Shown one piece after another: positions 17,686-25,139 of a DNA stretch of 64,000 nt. The position numbers were made by a program, and so were the translations under genes. The notes under the pieces are model-generated. The model was not told where the DNA came from. It did no database searches and saw only the letters and a list, made by a program, of their open reading frames with translations. Source of the stretch: Cupriavidus pauculus. Lineage in GTDB: Bacteria > Pseudomonadota > Gammaproteobacteria > Burkholderiales > Burkholderiaceae. The stretch spans positions 2,418,001-2,482,000 of the forward strand of contig NZ_CP044065.1 of assembly GCF_008693385.1 (NCBI RefSeq), read 5' to 3'. Position 1 is the first letter of the stretch; each line of letters starts with the position of its first letter.

Positions 17686-19527
17686 ATGAATACACACGAT
17701 CTGTTTTCGCAGAACCCAACGGAATGGCCTCGCTCGAAAGATGCTGTCACGGCAAAAATCGCCACAGTTTTCGCGGACCTCGCACTTGCTACAGGGGTTC
17801 ACCCAGTTGCCGCAGCCACTGGCCTGACCAAGGCCGTAGGCTTCGAATGTAATTCCCCATTGATGATCTGGGGCATCGACTGCTCCAATGCACTCATATT
17901 CAAAGTCTGTGACAAGGCCGGGGAAGCCTGCAATGTACTCGTCGCTTGCATGGCGGACGGCGGTCATGAAGAACTAATGATTCCCGGCGCCAAAATCGAA
18001 GGCGGCTACATCCGCTTTGGTGTCCAGCTCGGCGACTCTCCGATCTATATCGCCACGGATTGGGCGAGTGCCGCAGCCATTCACGAGGTGACCGACGCCC
18101 CGGTCGCATGCGCAATCTATGCTGAAAACATCCTCGAGATTGCTGCAGACCTCCAAGGGAAGTATCCCGACATGGAATTGATCGTGTGCACCGGGACGAG
18201 CGACGACCCAAGCCATCGCATCGCCGCCGAAACTGCCGCTCACCTGGACATCAAGCTGGCCGTAGCTGAGGACGCTAACTCCTTCATCGAATGCTACAGA
18301 TCCCTCGGTTCGGACGGCATTCTTCGTAGCATCGCCGCTGCTACTGTGCCGGACAGTTCTGTGCTCGACATGCACGCCGACGACCCGCTCGATCCGCCTG
18401 CCCCAAGTCGCTGGCCAGGTCAGATAAGCGGCAGCGTGATGGCACAGCATGCTGTGATGCTGGTCATGCGTCATTTGATCGTGGACGCCCATGTCGCTAT
18501 TGCGATCATCCTCTGGGCATTGGCAACCTATTTCGTTGACGTCATCCGCGTCGCCCCGTTGCTCGCGTTCTTCTCCCCCGTCAAGCGGTGTGGAAAGACA
18601 ACTGCGCTAGGCATTCTGAAGAGTCTGGCGTTTCGAGCCTACGCAGCCTCCAACGTAACACCGGCGACGCTGTATCGAATGCCAGCGCACAACAAGCCGA
18701 CGACCCTAATCGACGAAGCAGACACGTTTATTCACTCCCGTGAACTTATCGGCATCATCAATTCCGGTCACACGCGACAGGCGGCGTCTATCACCAGAGT
18801 GGAAAAAGGCCGCACCGTCTCATTTGGCACCTTCTTCATGAAGGCGATATTCGGAATTGGCCGCCTTCCCGAAACGCTGGAGGATCGATCAATCTTGATT
18901 GAACTGCAACGCAAGCGCCCGGATGATATCGTGGAGAAGCACATACCATCAGCCAATGATGCGTTTGCTCCGATTCGCGCCTGCTTTGCCCGACTGGCAC
19001 ATGAACATGCAAACGATGTCCGAAACGCCATCGGCGACTCCATCAACCTGGGCAACGACCGGTTCTCGGACAACTGGGAGCCACTACTCGCAGTCGCAAG
19101 CCTCTTAGGCGATGACTGGCTCGTGCATGCTCTCCAAGCCGCGACCACACTTTCGACGCGAAACGATCATCAGCCTCAGGCTGGCCTGGAAGAATTGCTC
19201 GCAGACATCAAGCTGGCCTTCGAGTCGAAAGCAGCCTCAAAGCTCTCGACAGGCCAGCTGATCCAGAGCTTAACCTTTGACCCCGAAAAACCATGGGCAA
19301 CGTTCACGCGCGGCGGGCCAATCACAGCACATGACGTTTCACGGTCACTCCGTCCTTTGCACATTAAAAGCGTCAATCTGCGCACGGAGCGGTCGCCGGA
19401 AGACGTAGGCCCTGCCCCGTCGCTCAAGGGTTACTACCGCCGGGACTTTGAGGACGCATTCGCTCGATATCTCCCTGGCGACCGGAGTAAGCCCGGTAAG
19501 GGTAACCACATACCCGATTCAGCATGA
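17686..19527 (+). CDS. DUF3631-type helicase/primase
   Basis: 613 aa from ATG 17686, which has a GGAAGAGG site; 17638 is an upstream alternative. Residues about 165-195 (LIVCTGTSDDPSHRIAA) look like a degenerate Toprim core. Residues about 295-308 give a Walker A-like FSPVKRCGKTTA, and about 338-345 the Walker B LIDEADTF, followed by INSGHTR and RLPETLEDRSI. This is the DUF3631 arrangement found in mobile-element replication proteins related to the P4 alpha class. It probably unwinds or primes the excised island. It is coupled to the AlpA gene. Confidence 0.82.
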   Translation: MNTHDLFSQNPTEWPRSKDAVTAKIATVFADLALATGVHPVAAATGLTKAVGFECNSPLMIWGIDCSNALIFKVCDKAGEACNVLVACMADGGHEELMIPGAKIEGGYIRFGVQLGDSPIYIATDWASAAAIHEVTDAPVACAIYAENILEIAADLQGKYPDMELIVCTGTSDDPSHRIAAETAAHLDIKLAVAEDANSFIECYRSLGSDGILRSIAAATVPDSSVLDMHADDPLDPPAPSRWPGQISGSVMAQHAVMLVMRHLIVDAHVAIAIILWALATYFVDVIRVAPLLAFFSPVKRCGKTTALGILKSLAFRAYAASNVTPATLYRMPAHNKPTTLIDEADTFIHSRELIGIINSGHTRQAASITRVEKGRTVSFGTFFMKAIFGIGRLPETLEDRSILIELQRKRPDDIVEKHIPSANDAFAPIRACFARLAHEHANDVRNAIGDSINLGNDRFSDNWEPLLAVASLLGDDWLVHALQAATTLSTRNDHQPQAGLEELLADIKLAFESKAASKLSTGQLIQSLTFDPEKPWATFTRGGPITAHDVSRSLRPLHIKSVNLRTERSPEDVGPAPSLKGYYRRDFEDAFARYLPGDRSKPGKGNHIPDSA

Positions 19528-19529
19528 GC

Positions 19530-19551
19530 CGCCACACCGCTACACAGCGGT
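19530..19551. repeat. Short hairpin upstream of rep gene, related to GTAGCGG repeats
   Basis: CCGCCACACCGCTACACAGCGG contains the inverted pair CCGCT/AGCGG around ACAC. It also matches, in the complementary sense, the GTGGCGGTGTAGCG copy at about 20974. It lies 3 bp behind the helicase stop and 145 bp before the rep start. Possible binding site of the initiator; this is inference. Confidence 0.45.
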
Positions 19552-19695
19552 AAGGCAGCAGTGACGTAATACCGTAACTATGTACCTATTTTGTATAGCT
19601 GTATTCCCATGTAGATATCCGTACGAATCAGCTTGATAGCCGTCAATGATATCCATGGAATACCAGTTCAACTCATATTCGATGAGTACAGCCTT

Positions 19696-20886
19696 ATGAA
19701 TCCCACGAAGATAGAAGATTGCATCATGCTCGACACCGTAGGGCTTGCAGTGGATGGCATCGACGCGACGTTGCCCACTCACGTACGGACAGAGAATGGT
19801 GAGGAGACGCGATCCACCGATCACGGAAATATGAGCTCTTCGTCAGGCCGGCGCACGCTCAGCGTCAAGCACGTCAAATCTAAGAATCGGCTACTCGTTG
19901 AAGGAAGCTGTGCTGCGCACCTTCAGGAGCACAACATCGTCGCATCTAACGATATGATCATGACAGCGTTCTCTATGCTGAGGGCCGTGAAAGACTGGCA
20001 TGGGCTCAACATCCCGTTGAAAAGGGCCAGAGAATTTGCACGCGGCGAAGACATTACAGTCACCCGAGTAGATATCCCCGTCATGCTCCGTGTCCCGCGG
20101 GGAATGAGCGTTGGGGCGGTAGTCAACGGCTTGGCCTGTGCAGGTATCCGCTGCGGGATCAATGTGGCGCTGTACCACGATGAGAGCTTCTACTACGACC
20201 AAAGCTCGCAAACGGCTGCCCCGAAGGGATATGACAAGGCAGCGGAGATCGATCAGCGCCGAAAGAAGCTCGTGCTGCCGGAAAGCCAAGCAGCCGAAAC
20301 CCTCGGCGAACTCGCCTCCTCAAATGTCAGGCTTGAGGCCGTGTTCCGACAGAAGTACTTTGCCAGCCATGCCTGGTTCGCCGGACAAACAGTGACACCT
20401 CGCCACCTCAGTCCACCCATGCTCGCCGCAATGCTGCTTGACCTGCTCAAAAAATACGACCTGCGGGGGAGTCTCCGTGCGCGCCTGCGGCAGGAGGAAC
20501 TTTGGCAGATACCGCAACCGTATAGGGGTACGGTGGCGTTCTGGCAGAACGGCGGCGACATGCTGCCCTACTTTGACTACAACGGACGCGCGCTCCGCCG
20601 TCACCGCAGGTTTCTGTGGGAGAAGTACTCGATTAATATTGACGGTCTGCCGCCTGGCGAAATCGAGGTTCCGGTGCAAATCGGCGATATCCTTGCCCCC
20701 GACAACTTCGTGGCGGTGCCGGATGCAATTCGATGCGACCCGAAGCTGTTCCACTCACTAAATATGCGCGATGAATGGAACGAGCTTTGCGACAGGGCGG
20801 GCATTCGCAAGGGCCTCGGGCGGGTCTATGTCGACCCATATGAGGAGCCGTGGCTGCCGCATGAACTCGGCGAGCAGAGCCTGTAG
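19696..20886 (+). CDS. rep: Filamentous phage/plasmid II/X-type replication initiator
   Basis: About 396 aa from ATG 19696; ATG 19726 is another option. The opening LDTVGLAVDG, the central NVALYHDESFYYDQS and the AAPKGYDKAAEIDQRRKK segment with Tyr-Asp-Lys followed by an acidic helix fit the gpII/gpX replication protein family of filamentous phages. Such proteins nick a double-strand origin and start rolling-circle synthesis. I cannot fix the nicking tyrosine with certainty. GTAGCGG repeats on both sides of the gene may be its origin. The combination with a P4-type integrase and a DUF3631 helicase is unusual. Confidence 0.8.
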   Translation: MNPTKIEDCIMLDTVGLAVDGIDATLPTHVRTENGEETRSTDHGNMSSSSGRRTLSVKHVKSKNRLLVEGSCAAHLQEHNIVASNDMIMTAFSMLRAVKDWHGLNIPLKRAREFARGEDITVTRVDIPVMLRVPRGMSVGAVVNGLACAGIRCGINVALYHDESFYYDQSSQTAAPKGYDKAAEIDQRRKKLVLPESQAAETLGELASSNVRLEAVFRQKYFASHAWFAGQTVTPRHLSPPMLAAMLLDLLKKYDLRGSLRARLRQEELWQIPQPYRGTVAFWQNGGDMLPYFDYNGRALRRHRRFLWEKYSINIDGLPPGEIEVPVQIGDILAPDNFVAVPDAIRCDPKLFHSLNMRDEWNELCDRAGIRKGLGRVYVDPYEEPWLPHELGEQSL

Positions 20887-21010
20887 CCCTGTAGCGGTTT
20901 CTAGGTAGCCGCCTATGTGCGATCTCTGTGGCCCTGTAGCGGCTGCCTCAGAAACAAGGACTGAGAGACCAACTGTGGCGGTGTAGCGATCCTCGCTGAC
21001 TACGCGTGCG
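20885..21010. repeat. Candidate replication origin: repeated GTAGCG motifs behind rep
   Basis: CCCTGTAGCGG occurs at 20887-20897 and 20932-20942, and a third copy reads GGTGTAGCGATCC near 20979, next to a small hairpin (AGCGA-TCC-TCGCT). A related CCTGTAG precedes the first. The copies are spaced about 45 bases apart. Clustered repeats next to a rolling-circle initiator are expected at a double-strand origin, but no nick site was identified. The rest of 20887-21207 shows no gene. Confidence 0.45.
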
Positions 21011-21207
21011 CCGCCACATCGCCCCGCCACCCAACTCGGCGGGCAAACTGCTATGAAAAAGCCCCTCCTGATGCTCGCCATTACCACGGTCAAGCTGTCA
21101 CTCGCCAAGCTTGTATCCTGGCCGCTCAGCACGCTGGCCGGTCCGCTGAAGGAACTACCGAGCCCGGCGGGGAGCCAAGAATTAACAAGATGTGCAACTT
21201 GCGAAGG

Positions 21208-21441
21208 TTACCACTCCAACTCGGGCTCATCCTGCTGTGACTGGCCATCAGTAAGCCCATACTCGCGCGGAGCATTTTCGGCCTTGCCCGCGCGTATCAT
21301 GATCTCGCCAGAGTCCAACAGGCGTATATACAGATAGTCCCCGGCGGCTAGTCCGGCGCATTCTACGATGTGTTGCGGCAAGCGCAGGCCGAGGCTGTTG
21401 CCCCAGCGGTTCAGTTTGGTCGACGTGGCGATACAGCTCAC
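21208..21441 (-). CDS. AbrB/MazE-like antitoxin, no partner toxin seen
   Basis: 77 aa from a GTG start. The swapped-hairpin AbrB fold is recognisable: TKLNRWGNSLGLRLPQHIVE followed by LAAGDYLYIRLLDSGEIMI. MazE proteins bind their own promoter and a MazF toxin that normally starts at the antitoxin stop. Downstream on the same strand (towards 20887) there is no toxin-like frame, only the rep-side repeats. It may be an orphan antitoxin, an anti-addiction gene, or a remnant after toxin loss. Confidence 0.8.
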   Translation of the reverse strand: MSCIATSTKLNRWGNSLGLRLPQHIVECAGLAAGDYLYIRLLDSGEIMIRAGKAENAPREYGLTDGQSQQDEPELEW

Positions 21442-21572
21442 TCATTGATATTCGATGTATAAATTGAGCAAACCTGCCAATATCACCTCAGCCTCCACGG
21501 CCAGCAGCACCACTGGCCAAGCCAACTTCTAGGCAATTGCCCCTGCTATGATGCAGGAACAACAATGAAAAG

Positions 21573-22340
21573 GTGGCAAGGATGGCGGGTCAATCGGCAC
21601 CAGCGGAAGCACGGGTCGCAGTACTCGTAGACTGCGACAATACAAGTCCAGAGATCCTCGAATACGCGCTCCGGGTCGTTGCCCAGTTCGGGCGCGTCGT
21701 ACTTCGTAGAGGGTACGGAAACCATGCCACACTTGCCCACAAGTGGCAGGAAGCCATGGTTCGCCTCGCCTTTACCCCCTGTCTACAGTATCAATATGCG
21801 GCGGGCAAGAATACCGCTGATATCGCCTTGGCCCTGGATGCGATGGAAGCCATGTTCGACTCTCGCGCCGATACCTTCTGCCTCGTCACGAGCGATTCGG
21901 ATTTCGCCTACCTTTGCCGCAAGCTCCGCGAGCGCGGGGCCACTGTGCATATCGTTGGGGAGACCAAGACGCCTGACGCACTGCGCAATGCCAGCGATCA
22001 GTTCTTCGAGTGGTTGCCGCCAGAGCCTGTCGCCGAACCAGCAGACCCGGCGAAACCAAAGGCTGCCGCGGCTCCTGCGAAGCCCCCGACGAAGCGGCGA
22101 CCCAAGGCAGTAATTAGGGCCGTCGAGCTGCTCGCCGGCGACACGCCAGATGGCTGGGTGGGCTTGGGGGCCCTAGGACAGTACCTCAAACGCACAGATC
22201 CAGGGTTCTCGCCCAAGGCTTTCGGCCATGCCGCGCTATCTGACATGGTTCGCACTTACCCCGACTTGGTCATGAACCAGCAGAATGGGACGGGCTTCTG
22301 GGTCAGCCTGAAGCCGAAGGCGGACGCAGCAGAAGCATGA
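21573..22340 (+). CDS. NYN domain ribonuclease-like protein with LOTUS/OST-HTH domain
   Basis: About 255 aa (GTG 21573 or ATG 21582). The N-terminal PIN-like NYN domain has VAVLVDCDNTSPE, KNTADIALALDAM and CLVTSDSDFAYLCRKLRERG, which supply the usual acidic metal-binding set. A Lys/Pro/Ala linker follows, then a LOTUS-like winged helix (GWVGLGALGQYLKR, then FGHAALSDMVRTYPDLV). The family is thought to bind or cut RNA. In this island it could belong to RNA-targeting defence or be a stand-alone gene. The gap to the next gene is about 80-120 bp, so co-transcription is possible. Confidence 0.88.
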   Translation: MARMAGQSAPAEARVAVLVDCDNTSPEILEYALRVVAQFGRVVLRRGYGNHATLAHKWQEAMVRLAFTPCLQYQYAAGKNTADIALALDAMEAMFDSRADTFCLVTSDSDFAYLCRKLRERGATVHIVGETKTPDALRNASDQFFEWLPPEPVAEPADPAKPKAAAAPAKPPTKRRPKAVIRAVELLAGDTPDGWVGLGALGQYLKRTDPGFSPKAFGHAALSDMVRTYPDLVMNQQNGTGFWVSLKPKADAAEA

Positions 22341-22416
22341 CCAGAGCATCTACTATACGCAGCAAGTAGCCAGGATTTCCCGCAATCCTTCTGGAAATAC
22401 CTCGTTTCCACTTGTT

Positions 22417-23190
22417 GTGGCAACGTGCGAGGCAAATCAACTACGGAGATCTAATTTGGCTGGCACATGGCACATACCACTTAAAACGCGTGGAATCTCT
22501 GGGCATGGCACCCAAAACTTCTTATGGCAGGACGGCCAGATCTACATCATGGACAATCACCGTGCCGCCTGGTGGTGTTGGCTGCGCCACCTGCCGAGCG
22601 AAGAACGGGCTGACCTGTTTCACATTGACCGGCACTTTGACACGTTGAGCAGCAACCTAGCACTTTGGTTGCAGCATCTGCCCGCTCAGATGCGCGGCGT
22701 GTCGCTGGTAGACTATCTGAATTTTCGGGGAACAATTAATGGATTCCCCTGTGAAATCATCCGCTGGGACAACTACCTCAGCCTCTTTCTTGAGCATGAG
22801 AAGAACCATCTGGGTCAACTTTACTTCGCTACCCACGGCGATGGCGATGAGCCCAATGTTCCTGAGGGATCATACAGAAACGTCTTGCCATGGGATATAC
22901 CGAAGAACTTTGACTTCTGGCTCACCGAGGGTCGCAACTGGATTGTCAATATTGATCTTGATTATTTTTTTTGCGACATGGAAGACGGCGAATGCCGGCG
23001 TCTCCTCGGGCCGGAATATGTTGAAGACCTGTGCTTGACAATCAAGAAGCATCTCGCAACAGGACTAATCAAGGTCTTGACGATTTGCCTCACTCCCGAT
23101 GAGCACGGCTACAGTGGTGGCTGGGCCTCGGCCGAATCCCTGTGTGCCGAGTTTTGTCATCACCTCGGGCTGGATTTCAAGCTGCCGTGA
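22417..23190 (+). CDS. UPF0489-like putative metallohydrolase
   Basis: Up to 257 aa from GTG 22417; TTG 22456, behind a GGAGA site, is a good alternative. Two acidic clusters typical of the arginase-like UPF0489 group are present: DLFHIDRHFDT (residues about 67-76) and WIVNIDLDYFF (about 175-185). Conserved WDNY and HGDGDEP segments also occur. These supply Asp/His ligands for a bimetal centre, so hydrolysis of a guanidino- or amide-like group is a reasonable guess; the substrate is unknown. It precedes a YaaC-like gene and an NDT-like gene in the same direction. Confidence 0.72.
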   Translation: MATCEANQLRRSNLAGTWHIPLKTRGISGHGTQNFLWQDGQIYIMDNHRAAWWCWLRHLPSEERADLFHIDRHFDTLSSNLALWLQHLPAQMRGVSLVDYLNFRGTINGFPCEIIRWDNYLSLFLEHEKNHLGQLYFATHGDGDEPNVPEGSYRNVLPWDIPKNFDFWLTEGRNWIVNIDLDYFFCDMEDGECRRLLGPEYVEDLCLTIKKHLATGLIKVLTICLTPDEHGYSGGWASAESLCAEFCHHLGLDFKLP

Positions 23191-23279
23191 ATATTCGTGC
23201 GTGCAAATCTGGCCAAAACCTCCCTGGGGACCGCGCCCAACTGGTCACCTGTAAGGGAAAGCCGCAGAACCACCGCTAA

Positions 23280-24323
23280 ATGCCAACGCTTCGTATAAAC
23301 GAGCGGGACGTAGGCCCGCACAAAGCAACTGTCAACCCCAATCTGGGGGCTCGAACTGTGCTGACGAACAGCCACTGGGAATACGTGGCGCTTTGGCTCC
23401 GTCGGGAACGCAAGATCTCCGCCCTCTTCTACTGGCAACAGGCCCAAACGTTCGCACAGGCAGCCGAGGGTATGCCAGTTAGTTCGGCACCATTGCTCCT
23501 GTACTACTCATTTATGAACGCTGTGAAGGCGTTACTCTCCGCCAAGTCTGTGCCTTTTGATGAGCACCACGGCGTTCGGGCACACAACATGCGAGGCTCT
23601 TCAAGCAAAATTGCTTTGTCGAATGAAGGTGTCAGGCTCATGCAGAGGGGAATTGCGCCCGCATTGTCGCAATACTTCTCAGAAGCGGAGACGAGCACTA
23701 ATCACAGCTTAGAGGAGCTGCTTTTTAACATTCCTTGGATTCATCGAACATTCTGCCTTACATACAAAAACCAGAAAGACCTCTTCATCCCGCTGACGGA
23801 ATGCCGTATCGAGTTTGATGCAGTTTCAAGGACCGCTTACTTCTCTGCAATGTTGTCGAAGGACTTTGCGGGACCGACGTTCATCCGTCGATTGCCACCG
23901 TCGCTCATCGCAGACCCGACCGCGAACGATGGCAGGACCATTAGGTCCGTCGCAAATATTGCCCTAACACAGCCAGTAGCCCGCACGACCGCGGAGACTT
24001 CGGCGGTAGCGGGGCTCTTGCGAGGGCTTCGACCCGATCTGAACTACATCGCGGGCTCACAAACGCTCTGGTACGCAAAGGCAGTCGTCCCTGGGCCAGC
24101 CCGTCTGAAGCGATTCCCATTGACTTGCACCCTATTGGCTATGCATCGCTTAAGCGAAATCTGCCGCTATCGACCAATGGAGCTTGCCTCGTTCTTGACT
24201 GGCCAGAAGAACTGGCTCCTGACCGAATTCATTCGGATGTCACCGCCTCAGTTCCTCGATGAGCTTTCTGCTGAGCTAACCGGGCAGCAGTTCATGGTGC
24301 CTAACGTTCGACCGGCGAGCTGA
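23280..24323 (+). CDS. YaaC-like protein
   Basis: 347 aa. Residues about 30-75 read SHWEYVALWLRRERKISALF, then YWQQAQTFAQAAEG, then APLLLYYSFMNAVKALL. This is the conserved start of the YaaC family, whose biochemical role is unknown to me. The remainder is helical with conserved Arg/Tyr near the C-terminus (RLSEICRYRPMELASFL). The stop is 6 bp before the ATG of the NDT-like gene, so the two are almost certainly co-transcribed. The genomic setting suggests a defence or stress role, which is inference only. Confidence 0.72.
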   Translation: MPTLRINERDVGPHKATVNPNLGARTVLTNSHWEYVALWLRRERKISALFYWQQAQTFAQAAEGMPVSSAPLLLYYSFMNAVKALLSAKSVPFDEHHGVRAHNMRGSSSKIALSNEGVRLMQRGIAPALSQYFSEAETSTNHSLEELLFNIPWIHRTFCLTYKNQKDLFIPLTECRIEFDAVSRTAYFSAMLSKDFAGPTFIRRLPPSLIADPTANDGRTIRSVANIALTQPVARTTAETSAVAGLLRGLRPDLNYIAGSQTLWYAKAVVPGPARLKRFPLTCTLLAMHRLSEICRYRPMELASFLTGQKNWLLTEFIRMSPPQFLDELSAELTGQQFMVPNVRPAS

Positions 24324-24329
24324 GCCTCA

Positions 24330-24887
24330 ATGCACAACATGAAGATCTATGTCGCATGCGGCCTTACGCATGTTCCCAGAGACGAATTTGCAGAATACGT
24401 CAGGTTGATAGAAGGCATTGCCGATGGATTGGCTCGCCAGCCTGCGGCCGAGGTCAAGTATGCGCTGAGAGATAGTGATCCCCAGCTTGCTCAAAAGCCA
24501 TTCGCTGATCGCGCCCGTCTCTGCTACCTCTGGGACAAGGAAATGGTCGAGTGGGCTGACGTGGTCATCGCCGAAGCAAGCTACCCGTCCACCGGACTCG
24601 GCATCGAACTGCAACTTGCGTGCACACGAAACATTCCTATCGTTCTCGCATTCAAGTTGGATGAACGGCATCGGGCGCCTCCGGTCCAATACCGAACTCC
24701 CGATCATGAGATCCACAGCCTCCAACTCGGCGATGGCTATGTTTCCCTAATGGCGCTTGGCCTACCCAGTCTGTTCAAGGTCTTGCCGTACCGGGACGTT
24801 GAGCATGCTCTTTCCGAAGTCTCCGAAATAGTCGAAACGCTGCGAAAACCTGCCGGGGATAGCGAAAAGGGAGGATCCGGAGGCTAG
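24330..24887 (+). CDS. Nucleoside 2-deoxyribosyltransferase-like protein
   Basis: 185 aa. The fold signature is IYVACGLTHV near the N-terminus and WADVVIAEASYPSTGLGIELQLA at residues 75-97, matching the D...AD.V.AE..-GTG-.E pattern of nucleoside deoxyribosyltransferases and related nucleotide-sensing domains. Such enzymes cleave N-glycosidic bonds; relatives serve as NAD or nucleotide effectors in bacterial immunity. The catalytic Glu would be E93. The start may also be ATG 24339. It is directly behind the YaaC-like gene. The last residues are Gly/Ser-rich. Confidence 0.7.
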   Translation: MHNMKIYVACGLTHVPRDEFAEYVRLIEGIADGLARQPAAEVKYALRDSDPQLAQKPFADRARLCYLWDKEMVEWADVVIAEASYPSTGLGIELQLACTRNIPIVLAFKLDERHRAPPVQYRTPDHEIHSLQLGDGYVSLMALGLPSLFKVLPYRDVEHALSEVSEIVETLRKPAGDSEKGGSGG

Positions 24888-25034
24888 CAAGCGAGTCTCC
24901 ATCACCCCTCGACCCGGGCGTTCACGCTCCGAGTTGGGAAGCTTGTCAAGTCGTAAGTCGCTTGGGTCGGAAGGTGATGCACGGGCAAAAACGCCGAGCC
25001 GATTGGCGTAGTTTCCCTTCGGCAGCTACGACGT

Positions 25035-25068
25035 CACACCTTTCAAACTATCGATAATGGTGTGTTTT
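25035..25068 (+). terminator. Weak candidate terminator between convergent genes
   Basis: CACACC (25035-25040) pairs with GGTGTG (25059-25064) around an 18-base loop that itself contains ATCGAT, followed by TTTT. It lies between the NDT-like gene on the plus strand and the helicase gene on the minus strand. The stem is short, so support is weak. Confidence 0.3.
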
Positions 25069-25139
25069 CGCTACGTGGCGCTGCGCTGACGTTGCTTACC
25101 AGGGAAGCTCCTGACTGTCTCGCCGGATGCCATCGTCCC

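Noticed and set aside
20758..21132. Minus-strand frame as possible MazF toxin partner of the AbrB-like gene
   Set aside because: It overlaps the end of the rep gene in antisense and has no MazF-like sequence.
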